Shown piece after piece: positions 37,400-51,600 of a stretch of DNA of 64,000 nucleotides. How positions within the stretch are numbered: the stretch's first letter is position 1; each line of letters opens with the position of its first letter. Location: assembly GCA_944470555.2 (NCBI GenBank), contig OX104128.1, positions 43,445,920 to 43,509,919 on the forward strand, read 5' to 3'. This stretch comes from Heterobilharzia americana. Lineage: Eukaryota; Platyhelminthes; Trematoda; Strigeidida; Schistosomatidae. Under the pieces are notes generated by a model that saw only the letters and a list, made by a program, of their open reading frames with translations, did no database searches and was not told where the DNA came from. The position numbers were made by a program, and so were the translations under genes.

Positions 37400-39581
37400 T
37401 GCCAACTAGGGACGTTGATAAATAATCGCACTACGTCACGTATTGACAGAAGTAGAATACGGTGGACCATTGAACTTCGATCCAGTAGTTGGATGGTTAA
37501 TGCTTTCGCCATGAAGCTCCTGAGTCCGATACCCAGTGGGGTTTCGGGTGCATACTGGTGAGAGGTCCCATATCAAGACGGAATAACTGTCCAGTGTTCC
37601 CAGCTTTTGAATGGTTACCTAGCTGATTTCAGCCCATGATGAATACTTCCTTAAATATTTATAAATGTTTGCGTTGAAATTCGCTCCATTGTATGATTCA
37701 CCCAGCTTTGATGTAATAGCTTCAAGTTTAAAATTCCTCTTCACATATTACGGTGTTTGTGATCAACTAGTATCATGAATTCCTACCTTATTTATGACAT
37801 AGCTTAGTAAGTCAACATAAACTGAACAACTGAGTTTGATTTGTGGATCATTTCATTCTTTAATATCTAGGTTATATTTTAATAGAACAAGGATATACAG
37901 AATAATTAAAGAAAGTTAATCAGTACCCATTTGGGTTCAGAGTGGGAAAATAGACCAGGGATCGTAAAATTACATGTAGTTATGCAATACAGGATAAATA
38001 TATGGAAAGGTAGGAAAATGAACGAAAGGTTATGAAAATTATGTAATTATGTGATACCGGATAAGCCTATGACAGAAAAGGAAAATAAACAAGGGATTAA
38101 GAAGATACATGTATAGTTACCTAATGCAAGTTGAATCTATGACAGAAAAAGCTTTTTGATGACCGTGCCAAAGATATACGTTGGAGACATAACGCTGGTT
38201 TGAACTTTACTATGGCTAGTGCTTCAGCTATAAACAAACCCCTTGGTCTTACTCCCTTCGAGTGCTTTGGTCGAACACAGTAGAGGATTTTTAAGGAGCT
38301 CTCAAAAGGAGCTAAGTGGCTTGAGTTCACGCGGTGTTCTGTCATTGAACTGAAGATATATTTCTGTTCTCCCTTTACCTTTCAGGCTAGGTAGTGTCCG
38401 TGAGCACGTTTTACAAGCGGACGCATGGTACGGCCGATGTGCTCAGCTCCATAAGAGCAAATAAACTGGTATACACACACTGATGTGGCCCAATGTGTCG
38501 ACTTGCCTTTCACAAATTAACCAGAACGTTTCTTGCAGTAGAAAATAATTCGAAGGTTGACGGCGAAGTATGTTCTATTTAAGGATTTTGATAGTCGTTT
38601 CCTGAGCATGTCTGTAGCAATATCATTTTTGAAAAAGTTAGTGCTGAGCATGTCACAGTCTGGTGACGAAACTTTCGCGACAAAATATCAAAGCTCAGAG
38701 AAAACCAACATCATTCTCACCCTGAGCTACAAATCTTTTCCACCGTACACAGCATGTATATTGGTCAAAACATTTCACAAGAAAAATGAATCACTGATCA
38801 GTATCTCATTTTTTCATATCAGTTATCATCTGACTACCTTTTGTTATTATAATTATTTCTCGGTTAGACTTACAGCTTTAGATAGATTTATTTCAACTGC
38901 GCAGCATCACTTATTCATTATACCGTTAATTTGGTACGTATTCATATATGACATCAGAACCAACTGGTATTTCGTGATTGATGATGAGTGACCTAAGCAA
39001 CTCTTAAGATAACCAACTGTGTTTCCTTATTTTATGAAAAACTACTTTCCTGGCCGGAAAAAAGAAAACTGTTTGGCTGTTTCAGCGTTTGTTAGAATGG
39101 TTTTAAAGACACACCTGTTGATTAATGACTTCATTTTTAAATGAATTTCTAATACAACCTAAATTCTTTAATGTACTTTGAAAGTACTTTATGGCTTAAG
39201 GACTCTTCTTTGGAGTAAAATAGTTCTTTTATGCGTTTTTAAGGCTTCTGAAATATTGAACTTAGACATTTTAAGGATAGTTAACCACAACAATGTTAAG
39301 TGAGAGGTGTTATGTAGTGCATTCAATTGGCTTTTGTCTTCGTTCGGTGCAAAAAGAAACAGAAGTGTGTTATTCAATACCTTATGTTGACAAGGTATCA
39401 ACGTTTGTGTGAAACGTTTAGGAAATTAGGTGAACCGGCAGATTATTTTTTATTCATGTTAAGCGGTTACGAAGTATTTTCGCTGCGTTGACACCAGTAT
39501 TAATCAGTAGCTACCCCTTTCAGTAAAGAAAAGAAATGATGCTCAGGTAACAGATTTGAAGACAAATTCTGCTGTAGTTCT

Positions 39582-39643
<62 letters not shown>

Positions 39644-42600
39644 CAAATTTTCGTATGAAGTGCTGCAGAAGTAGTCTAGCCCGGTAACGAAACGTTCAAA
39701 AATGAATTCCAACCTCGGAAATTATGACACAGTTATCATCACCAGCTACAAGGAATTTCTAATACATTATCCCTAGTAAAATCCTCCCGCAGTCTCAGGT
39801 CAACCTATATGTTAGATTTTTTCGCAGCCCACTAAAGCAAAAATAATTAAGGGGGAAGCAGTCATTATTCGGTTACTGTCCAAGCATATTGGCATTTCAC
39901 TGTCGTTATTTAGTTTGCTATGTCTACATTCCACTCGTTTACTTCAGTAAATCACAAAAAGAATAATTCAAAGTTAGTTTTCTGAAGGCGAAATTGGCAA
40001 AAGTACTTGACACCATATCAACTACAATAATTCACGGTGAATAAATATCATCTTCATTTATAATCGTAAATTTATATGTACCTAGTAGTTAAGTGAGTTG
40101 GACAGGAATTAATGGCTTCCATGTATTATATCTCAATAGGATATTCGATAATGTCGTGATACAATTTATTACCACTCGAATAATAAATAATACTGTCCAG
40201 TCGTTCAGTCAGTGGTTTGAGAACTAAGAAAAAAGTTGTAGCTAGATACTTTGGATTCATTTCTTGCGAAAAGATTCTTTGTAGCTGCCCACAAATTAAT
40301 ACATGAATGACAAAAGATAGATACATACTTTCTCATAGCTGAAAAGAGTATATTGAATGGATCAAATCGTGAGGTACGTGTAGGATTATCAAAAATAGTG
40401 GAAATGGATTAAGGTCTTGGGGCTGTTCACAATGTAAAGTGTGAATATCAGTAACTCAACCTAACTTGTTTGTCAGAAAAGAAGGAATCCAACCAAAAAT
40501 ATACTGATGTGTCTGAAACAACGTTAGCTTAACTCGACACTGTTGCATACCGTCAAGTCTGTGATCATAAATGATCATTTATCCCAGATACTTTATTGAT
40601 GAAATGCTTACTGTCTTTGCATGAAACTTAAATATTCTGCTACACACAGAGAATCGGGCATCCTTTTATCAAGAAAACGATATCTTAGGCAAAAGAAACA
40701 GCATATTTTATTTCTATGGCATATTCTATACACAATTTATTACTGAAAGGACCATATTTGCGTAAATGTTTCACGGAAGATATGATTTGGTTCCGTTTTG
40801 ACAACTGGATGTTATTCAGTTCCAGATATCAGACACTCAGGTCAAAAATGCGTTTGTTCCTGGCAGGTGTTGAACTTCAGCACTAAGATAAAATGTAGTT
40901 TCATGTCAGACCTTTTTATTTGATACCAAATACATTAATATCATTTACTGAATAATGTTTCGAGCACAATGTTCCTTCCTCATTTAAACCAATAGAGGCT
41001 TTTAACTCACTTTTACCGGTGTTGTAACTATTACTCGTATTTGTATCACTGTTATTAATTCATTCATTATGTGTTTGCACGAATTTCTTAATAAACTGTA
41101 GAGGATAATTAGTAACTAGTAACACTTTTTTTATGTTTTAATTCCTTATACAATTCCCTGTGCTGACAAGTGACATTTTCAGCTCTATTATTTAGATATC
41201 TGACATTTAACAAATGATATGTCTAAAAATGTGGCTAGCCAGCACGTGGACTTAAATTAAGAACTAAAACATATAAAAGAAGGGTTTCTTATTAATAATA
41301 ATAATAATAATGGCCAAGACTTGCAGTGAGACTTATTTAGGCTTCAATAGTTTCCATTCAGTCGCTTGTCAAAACATTGATTCCAATGCTATTTAATAGT
41401 AGTTGAAATAAGGATTAGCCGTCGTCGAGCATTTTCCGCAAGGCACAGTTATCTGTATGTTGATTGGTCACTGGGTGGTAACCAACTTCATGTTGGTCGC
41501 TTCTAATTGCTGATCCGATTCCATCGATCAGTTTACAATGTGGCCACCGGGCTAGAAAACTCAACATCGTGATGAACTTTGATAGATGTCATTTGAATGG
41601 AGGCAAACAGCCGGACGATCTGAACTTAGGTTTCGTGCCTTTTGATACTCGTCAGTATGATGTTACTGCAAACCCAACTGAACTGACCACCCACCTGAGA
41701 TTCGAATTGGCGTTAGTGTATACTTCAAACCTAGGTCCAGGGCTTCTTCACCCAAGTAATATCAATCAAAGTCCTTTGCGAATTTGAGTCTCCCAGCCTG
41801 GTGGCCACATTGCAAAATGAGCGATGGAGTCGGATCGGCACTTAGAACCAAACAATATGAAGTTGGTTACCATCCAGTGACCAATCAGTGTACCTTGTCT
41901 ACTTCCTCAGGAATTCAATCGTGGCCTGAATAGCTCAGTGGTAAAGTCTCTGACTGCAACACTGCGTGACGCGGGTTTGAATTTCGGGTGGGAAACCAGT
42001 TACTTTGAGGTTGCAGACAGCTCTCGCTGATGAGTGACAAGGCCTGGAGCTTCCAAGTGATTGCTGCAATCAAACTTACAGTTAGCTGTAAAGGTTCATT
42101 GATAAGCATAGAGACAGAAAATAAAGAGAACTGATAGCAGTAGATTCAAAAAAAGCCTACCCTTTTACAATGTAACTCCAAATGTTATGAATTTACTAGA
42201 GAAGCTGTTTATCTCTTATAAAAACAAATAAACCGATACCGATTAGTCTCACGTTCGCAAATTTGTTACAGGAAGCTGAGTCAAAAATAACTTTTGTATT
42301 CCAAAAATATGATGGTTAATTTAACTAAACTTGAGCAGTCTTACAAGTTTAGATGTAATTTGCAAAGCCTAATCTAACAATATCTCCCTGGTTTTACATA
42401 TTCTATTTAAATCTATTCAAAAGCCTATTTTAATTTTCTGAGTTTCTGTCATTTAACTCACCTAGCTGGTGTTGTTCTGTCAACATTTTATTAAATACCA
42501 TGTTACTTTTGCTAACTTACCCAGTTCATTGTTTCTATAGTCTTCCAATCTCTCTGGTAGGATATTCGGGCTCCCATTCAAAAAATTGTCAACTTTACGA

Positions 42601-45600
42601 GTGATGCCAACATTTTCACTCATCTTTTTTTCGATTATCGTATGTTACATTCTGTTCTCGTTAGAATACTTATCAACTTGATAAAACCACTGTGTTTACC
42701 TCGATATATAATTATCTAGCAAAATGTTCTGAATCCACATCTTAATGAGTAGATTTCGGTAGGTACTCACAACCGAGAAACGAAACTGACTGTCATCTGG
42801 TGTCTGATTCATGTCTGTAATTGTGATGCAAATAAATAAACAGTAAGTTTTTGTTAAAGCACATTCTCTTACCTAAAAACTATGGACTGCGTTGTAATAT
42901 GTAGATGCGATTTGTTGATGAGTGTCAAAAGATAAAAATTAGAAGTCCAAAAATATTCGGTGATTGGCTTAACTCATCTAAGTGAAAACCGAACTTTATC
43001 GATTGACAGACAGTACTCACTTATCACTTCATATAATATGACCTTAATTTCTACCGAATAACATATCAACAATTCCGTTTTCATTTTAATATGCCAGCTG
43101 TAACATAGCTGACCGTATCACTGTATAACTTGCATTCTAACATCATGAGTAGTGTTATTTTCCCTAGAGGCCTCAAGTATACCTTGTTGATAAAAGCCAG
43201 GAGGCACAAAATTTGGGTTGGCGCCTCTAACCTGATGCTTTGTTAACTCATCGGATTACTTTTTAAACATGCTTGATAAAATAACCATGAAAACATGATG
43301 AAATTAATGATAAATAACTTAATTTGAAAGATATCATTACCTTTTCCACCTTTCTTTTTCTTTTTTTTCCCTTTCTTCTTCTCAAAGGCCGATAGCAGGT
43401 AGTTTTTGTTCAAATATTTTTTGCCTGTTAAAAATTCTTTCCAATCGATACACCCATCTGAGTTCTTCTCATGCAACGCTAACAATTTTTTAACAACTAT
43501 ATCATTGATTGGTCCATCCAATGAAGCAATTACTGATGTGAACTCTTCCACTGGGATTCTCGTTATAGGTGCTTTTCTAGACTTAGAACGACTGGTACTA
43601 CGGTGTTTGGAACGCTTCCTTTTTCTACTGGTACTTCTTTGGGAACTGGGTTGATCAGATAGTAACGGAGCTGATGCCTCACCGACTGCTGTGATTAAAC
43701 TTTGTTCACTGGCTTGAAAATCATTTCTACTGTTCAAATCTCTTGAATCACTGAAATCCGATTCTTTCGATTCTCTTCCTACTTCCAATTCACTGGTTAA
43801 TCTTTGTCCAATTTCAGTAAATCGTTCTGTTAGCTCAGCCTCAAAGACAACTGACCAATCATACAAACGAATGGCCCAGGGTTCTGCGTTTTTAACCGTT
43901 GTTTTACTCGTTGCACGCTCAAGTTTACGCAATTCTTTCACACACAGCTTTTTCGCCTCATCAGTTGCAATGTTTCGTGGTAACTTCCCATTTGTATTCT
44001 TTATTTTGGCATCACAACCTTTGCATGGAAGTAAGGATTATAGTACTGCTTTAGTTGGTAATTGGTAACAGCATAAAAGTGATTAATGCGTGAAAAATGG
44101 GTGGAAAGTATTTATCTCCTTAAAAGATTTACAGAACCTTGTCATTCTACGAAATCGATATGTTGCTTTTGATATTCACTTTTAATATGGGTAAGATTAA
44201 ATTTTAAGAGATTGATTGCTCTGCAACTCAACCCATAGAATAACGAAAAGCATACCATTCTCTTGTGAAGTCCGTCTGATATCTAACATCGAATTATCTT
44301 TAAGTGGCTCAGAATACTCACAATCTTGTTAATTCATCACCTTAGACTGTGCTTTAAGCCTTGGTGTAAATTTGTAGGGATTTTAAAATCAACGATCGTA
44401 AGTTATTAAGAAGAAATAAGGCAGTTTAGAGCGAAAATTTTCTTTTTTGACGATGTCATTTACTAAGCTGCAGGAACCTATTTGTAAGTAACAGTGGGGT
44501 TACCAGTGATCCCCCATAGTAAGAATTTCGCAGGTGATTCATGGGTGATGAATTCATTATCTAAGAGGGAGACAATGATTTAGGGACAACTTTTAAAAGA
44601 CCTGATAGTTGCTATTGCCCAATCAAGCTTTCAATGGGTTCTAAGATGGAATAAGATTTCCTCTTTCTTGATGTTCTTCCGAAGGGAAGACAAGATCTTT
44701 CTCTTCAAAGATAAATCTACTGAAAGCAAACATATGCCTGACAATGTAAGCATTTCAGAATTTGACTGCACTCATCAGCGAGAGAAAGGTAACTCAGTAA
44801 CAACTGTCTTTGAGAATCAGATATATTTGTGCGGAACATACAATGGGTGGTTTACCTGCAAGACTATGAGAACTAAGTACTCATTCAAAATGCCAACACC
44901 TGTAGGTTTACTGAAAAAAATTTGGAGCTAGAATGACATTCCCAATGAATAGAAACAGTTTTCGAAAAAACCCATGCTTATGATCGTAGACTTAAAAAGT
45001 GATACGTCAGCGGAAATTCTGGAGAAAAAAACTTCGACATATTTTTCTGCTGAACTGCAGGTTATTTTCGCTGACTGATAGTCGACAAATGAATGTATCA
45101 AGGATAAGCTGCTAATCTTTCAACCATAGCGTGGATCTACAAGTTAACTTTCTGCTGTGGGGCTAGTAATACTGTGCGTATAAAGCGTGATCCTTCCAAA
45201 CTCATTTCAGAGCATTATGCCTTTTGATTGTCAAGAGATGAATTCAAATCAGTAAACAGCTCGATACTTGAGCATCATTGTTCAGTCTCACACAGCCCCA
45301 CCAGTCATCCTTTTTTATTGTCTACAATTTCAAAAAAGGGTTCTAAGGTAGTATGACTTCACAATCTATGCAAGGCTAAGGCTCAGGATATTCAGCAAAT
45401 CAAGCTCGGACTCTGTATGCAGAATAAGTTTTGTCTCTCCTTTTACCACAGTCATAGTTATCATTTGTACCACTGAATCTGTTTCTGTCTTTAGAAGAAA
45501 CCTTTGATCCTACTCTCAAACATTACAGTTATCATATGACCTAAATGGCATATAGTCGCCTGTGTGGATGCCTCGATATCGTGGGTCATTTGAGTCTGCT

Positions 45601-48600
45601 TCAAGCGATGAGTGGTAGTTAGCATTGGAGTTCACAACATCCATTTCATCATATTTAGGATGCAATAGGTTACATGTATCTTATCTTTCTTGAAACTTTG
45701 GTGTCAGACAGTTATTAAGGTTTGTAGGGCTTTTCAAAGTTTTTTGAAAGATCTAGTCCAGAATGTCGCAGATTGGGTAGTAGTTTTTCGTAAAAACACT
45801 GTACAGTGAAATTTTATATAATGATAATTTTTGTAGCAAGACAAGATTAAAATAACCAGTATTTATTCATAAATTTAGAAATTTCCCTGATAAAAGCATT
45901 CTATGAAATTCATCTAGAAAGACATTGCTACTAAGCTTTGTGAGCCAAAATTATCTAAACAGTGAGATATTGACCACTACTATAACCCATCTAAGTCTCG
46001 TATAACAAGTTTTCCGCAGAACCCAAAGTGCCTTTAGAACACTACTTAATATTTTATCACTTGGCTCTCAATAATATACACAGAGTAATGAATTTCATGA
46101 CAGTGAAAATAATTTGATAATAACGGCAGTTATAACGAGTAAATTGATATAAATTACCCACTTAATTGTTTCACCTGATGCCTAAGTACCAAGTCTATAG
46201 AGCTAATAAGCATCATAAATATCATCCAAGTTGTAGCTGGAAGTATATTCTTTTTAATGGTTCACCTAAACTAGAGATTGCAAATAGATCATAATACCCA
46301 CAAAGTAGACCACCGTTGAATTAATGTAAATTTTTTTTGATATATCGAGTACTGTTTCACGTTGTGAATAAACTCAACTTTTACTTAAGAAAGTTTTACT
46401 CAAATTTATCATACCTCAATTTTTTTCTGAAAACAATGTTGATATTAAAGATAGACAGTGGCTGACAGTGGGATACAGGACAGGCGTTTCATCCTGTTTG
46501 AGACTCAGTCGTCAGCTGGATGTACCTGCCTGCCAGTATAGGATGTCGTCTTCACTAAGATTTGAACCAAGGATCAATTGCTTCAAACGCTAGGGTACTA
46601 TCGACTGTTTTCCTGAGTCACGATAGCAACCACATCCAGCTGAGGGGTCAAAATGGGACGAAACATGCGTCCTGGATTCCAGTACCATCCATTATCCACC
46701 AACAATATCAAAACCAAAAATATCAGAAATATCGAGGCATGCACTTAGTTGCCTATACGCCAACAGTGGCCAATCAATTCGGTCCGGTCAATCACCAAGA
46801 CGGGGAAGTTCTAAAATTAAGAAAATAATACCCTTAATGAAGCAAAATTTCAAAATTGTCTTTACAAAAGTCTGTAAATGGATAAAGCGCGAAGCTCTCC
46901 TTTAGGATAGCTCATTAGTAGAAGAATGTGTTAATTAAAAACAGTTACAGTAACTGTTCTTCAGGCTGGACTGTACAACGCTTGAGGTATTTTCTATGCA
47001 CAACATGCGGTAAATTCCATGTCAATGTTTTCCCGCTTCTCAGTCACGCTCTTTATATCAGTTAACATCATAACTCCGCTTATTGAAATGTAACAAGGAG
47101 GCTGGAGTGAGCATATTTTTTTACACAATACGTTACTACATGAACAGCCTATATTCAGTCATATCTATCGCCATCTTAATTTTCTGACTAGACTTACAAT
47201 TGAACTAATCGGAGGTCCTACTATCTACCCCGTAACCAGTTACACTACGATATTATTGACTAAAATCCACCAGTTTATCTTCAGCACTGCCAAATCTGTA
47301 ACCTTAACAAACGTTACACTTTCTCGTACAGCTAAGCAATAGAAGATAATTTAGTAACTCCAATACTGTCCTGAATGAATTCGTCATATGTAATTAATTC
47401 GTAAAATTGATTTTGACAAAGTTACATTAATATTTTACCTCGTTGACCGAGAAATTTACAGCACATTTCATTTATCTTAGCAACCATATGCAATGGATTG
47501 TTTCCTTCATTGTCAATCTGTTTAAAATTTTATTTAAACAAAGATGTAAAGCACATTGTATTCACATTGTTTATACAGAAGGCATTATACATCATGATTT
47601 ATCTGGCATGCGCATTTCGTAGTACAATATAAGTTATCAGGTATTTAATTTCAAGAATAAACGTTAATAAATATCATGAAGAAAGGATATTTTCTTAAAT
47701 GTTTTTCACCTATCATACTGTTAGAGACAATCTTTTGAAGTGCACATGTATGCGCAGTGGAACGAAAGGAATCATATCACACAAGAAATAAACTTTAAAA
47801 GCTTAAGAATTAATTGTCCAGCATACTACATAAAGTAAGTGCTGTTGAAGTCACCTAGCTTGGTGATGAAATGTTCAGGAATAAACTTCAAAGTTCGAAG
47901 GACACTAAACAATTATCATCATTATTCTGAAATAAAAATCTTGTTCTACCAGATTATGATATCTCAACATTCAAAATTAGCCTACAGCTTGATGCTACTT
48001 GTCTGTATACTATATTCAATGATATGATACAGAATATATTTGTGGCTGAAGAAGATTTCAATAGTGTAGTTTATTTTGATCTGGGCGGCTAAATTTCAAA
48101 GCTTTTTATTTCTTATCTTGACTTCATAAACTTTTCATCTGTTTCAACCATATTACGCTTGTTTGACGGATAGTTTTCAGAAGAATTTAATAGACCAAGA
48201 AAATAAATATCCTAGTGCTTTGAGGTTTCATTGCTTTCCTTTGTATTTTTTAAATTAAAATGATGCCAGCATATAATTACTTTATATCGCTGTGATTAAT
48301 AATAGATCCAAGATGAGAATTTTGACAATTTCGATAAATATATTTATTAATTTGTAATAGTAGTTTTTCTTATCTACTTACTACTAGCTTAACCTTCTTA
48401 AATTCTCTTTGCTTGCTGTATTTGAATATTCATGCATGAAAGTCCTGACAGACTAAGATATTCTTAAAGATAGGAGTTATATCTTGGCGCCCGATAGCCA
48501 CCTACTTTGAGATAGGTTTTCCCAAGATCTGCCGTGAGATCAAACAAGTCATAAGTGGAGCGTATACTAGGCAGTAATATTGGATGATGCCACAAATTGA

Positions 48601-51600
48601 GGGAATTTGGAAAAGAAAATTATCAGATTGAAACCACGTTGTTGAACAATGCGGTGCAAATTGTGGAGTCTAATGGTCCTGTACGGAGTTGTGGATGGAT
48701 ATTTAGGAGTAATTTTAAACTAGACCAATGCAGCTGTGTAGTGCTACCAATTTTTCGAAGCAACTGTAACTGATGTAAGTCCATGAGGGAAATTCCGTTG
48801 AAATAAATAAATCCTCTGTAACCCCCTTTTGTGCAGCAGTTTTAATCAATTAATACTATTTCTTACTCCTGATAATGATGTTTACAAGAAAAATATAAGG
48901 TCTAGGGTGAAATTTACTTTTCTATCTGAAGCATCTGACAACAATTACCATGCTGAATATTGTAGGTCAATTAGCAGGTAGCAATGAACCAGTTTTCCCA
49001 TTTGTTGACACTCGTTTGAGAGAAAAATAGAGTTCATCGCAGTGTTGCGTCTCTTAGCTTGGTAGCCGTATTGTAAGACTTGATCGATAGACCTCAATCA
49101 GTGTTTAGCACTTAGAACTAGGACGCTGCATCGGTTGACCACTGATTCATATACACAATCCAGTCTTACAGGGATTCAGTTGTGATTTCAGTGGGTTATT
49201 GAATAGTTCTTTGGTTTAGCACTGAGTTTCTCTGGTTCAAACCACCGAAGGGACACCAGCCCTCCCATGGTTGAAGATAAGCCTGACTGATGAGTGCCAA
49301 CAAGCATAAAACCTATGTTGAGGGCTTCCTGCTGATTGATACTAGCCATCTTACACCATTCAGATTGTAATTTTAGAACTTAGAAACTGATAACTTTGGT
49401 AAAAATTCAAGAGAAGTTCTGTAAAATAAAATAAACCATGTGTAATTAGAAAATCCATCAGTTCTACAAGTAAATTATAGCATTTTTATATGATTTTGAA
49501 AACATGTATTATTTGTATGAAATGCCCATTATTTTCAATTCCCTTCACACATATATTTATGAGATGAGTAATTAAACTGTCTGACTGACAGCTGTACAAA
49601 GGAGCAATAAGATTGAAAGATGTAACAAACATCACAAATTACTAGATTTCCAATTTTGTCACGGTATTCTTTCTAAACTCTGCTAACCGAAACTTTTGTC
49701 GTCATAGCAGATAAGCGAAACGCTTCCATTCATCGTAATCGCTGAAATTCTATTATCTACCAACTACTAAAGTAATGATCCGTTTGATCAAATAATAACA
49801 TTTCTATACAATATATTCAAGGGTTTAGAAAAAAAACAACACGTTCTCTACTCTGTCGTCAAAATACAGTGAGTGGTCAAGTTTATTAAGGTACAGAGAC
49901 GGGACAATCATGTCAGCGGTATAAACCAAAAAATAATTGTATGTGCATCTTTATAACCAGATAGAAAAGTGAACTTTATTGAAAACGTAGTGAGAAAAAA
50001 TCCTAAAAACCTTCAGAAATAGATACTTTCAACTATATAAGGCACAAATTGTTACAACAGATAGAAGAAAGGAATTGAAAAAATTTGTTAAGTATACTTT
50101 AGCCAACTGTTGTATTTGCTTTTACAGAAAAATATAAACAGATGTTATTTCACAGTATTACTTCATGATTACACGTTTTCTATAGACCTGTGGATTATCA
50201 GTTCACGTTTCATCGCAGCGTAACAGCCGATTAACTTTAAACTGTTTCTATCACTTTGTTTCCTAAATGGCATAATTTTATCTGTTGCAAATATGCTATT
50301 AATCTGTACAAAAGTGTTATCCGTAAAGCTAGCTAGAAGGAAATGAAAAACAGTTAGCTAACGGGTTACAAATACCTCATCTTTTGTTGACTTTTGTTGG
50401 TGGCTTATAGGTGTGGAAGCAGCTTAAAGAAGTGCACGTAGAGCGTTTTAATCAAGTTACAGTACTAGAGTCATAGTTAGCAGTTATCATTCCAAACATG
50501 TGATCTAAGCATAGCAGTTTGTCTTAGTTTGCAAGACAAATTTCATGAGTCTCGATGCATTCACAGCATAAGGATAGAATACTACCTTCAGTTAACCCAA
50601 GCTGATCATATGCTCATCAATAGCAGAATGTGATCATTACATAGTTTGAACGTTTTGCTATGTCGTTCACTGAAAGAAAAGATAGATAGCGGTAGAAGAT
50701 AATAACATCAATAAATACTATTAACTTCAATTCACAAGTTCTTTTTATTTCTACTTAACATATCAGTTGATTTTACTTTTAACTTAAGTTTGTGCAGATG
50801 CACGCCATTTAACATTCTTAGTTTGATTTCCTTCATTTGATGTATCTCAGTGCAGATTAAACTGGAATGCAGACTGTTTACTTGATGTTTAACAGTTTTA
50901 ACAAATAGTGATATTAAGTAGTGGAAGTGTCATTCTCAGCCATCTCATCTAGAAGATATCGACTGAAATGAATCAAGACATGTGAAACTAAATTAGTTAC
51001 CTCACTACCAAAGTCGTGATTTGTCAAAAACATTCATATTTACTTAAATATTACTACTGACTTTGACTTTGTTCCCAGTATAACTACACATTTAATTAAC
51101 GGAACATATTATCATTTCACCTAAGCGTTTTATAGATTTAGTTGATACATATTCAGTCGATTTGGAAGTGTGTGGTGAGTGGATTGATTTCCAAGGGGTT
51201 TTCATCAAGATCCGATATCATGCACTGAGCCAATGAAAACTTTGCAGTACAGCACAACTGCTTTATTCCAGTTTAAAAATTCTTAGCACTTTGTACCCAT
51301 GACAGTTATTTCTTGCGATAAGAGTGTTTTCACTCAGGTACTGTGTTGTAATGCAATGGTGCTTCCTTGATATACCACAATCATCAGTGAGTATTTCCAT
51401 ATTTTCGATACCCTTATTTGAATACTCATATAAACGAAATGCACTTCATAAAAGAAATTTTCATCATACACTACTGACTGAACTTTACTTACAACATTGA
51501 AGTCAAAACCATATGCAGATAATACAAAGAGAACTTTTAAATGACCATTTTTGGCAGCTTCATGAGCACCAGTTTGTTTATTGTTATCATAAGCGTTCAT

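Larger units (their letters stand above)
46440..46815 (-). mobile_element. Sm-alpha-like SINE composite with two opposed hammerheads
   Basis: On the - strand a weak tRNA-like head (B-box-like GGTTCAAATC at about 46561-46570) is followed by a hammerhead (46523-46469). On the + strand a second hammerhead starts at 46632 and is followed by a tail with GCCAACAGTGGCCAATCAAT (46761-46780). The same head and tail occur at 3500-3780, so this is a repeated composite and not a chance join. Confidence 0.6.

Noticed and set aside
38557..38991. 144-codon + strand open frame
   Set aside because: Overlaps a Penelope-type hammerhead-like motif and has no protein similarity; probably chance in AT-rich sequence.
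41932..41985. Possible tRNA gene (A and B boxes)
   Set aside because: No matching acceptor stem or anticodon arm, and the unit is repeated with a SINE-like body.
44668..44931. 87-codon + strand open frame in ANKEF1 intron 5
   Set aside because: No recognised similarity, no splice or promoter evidence, antisense in an intron.
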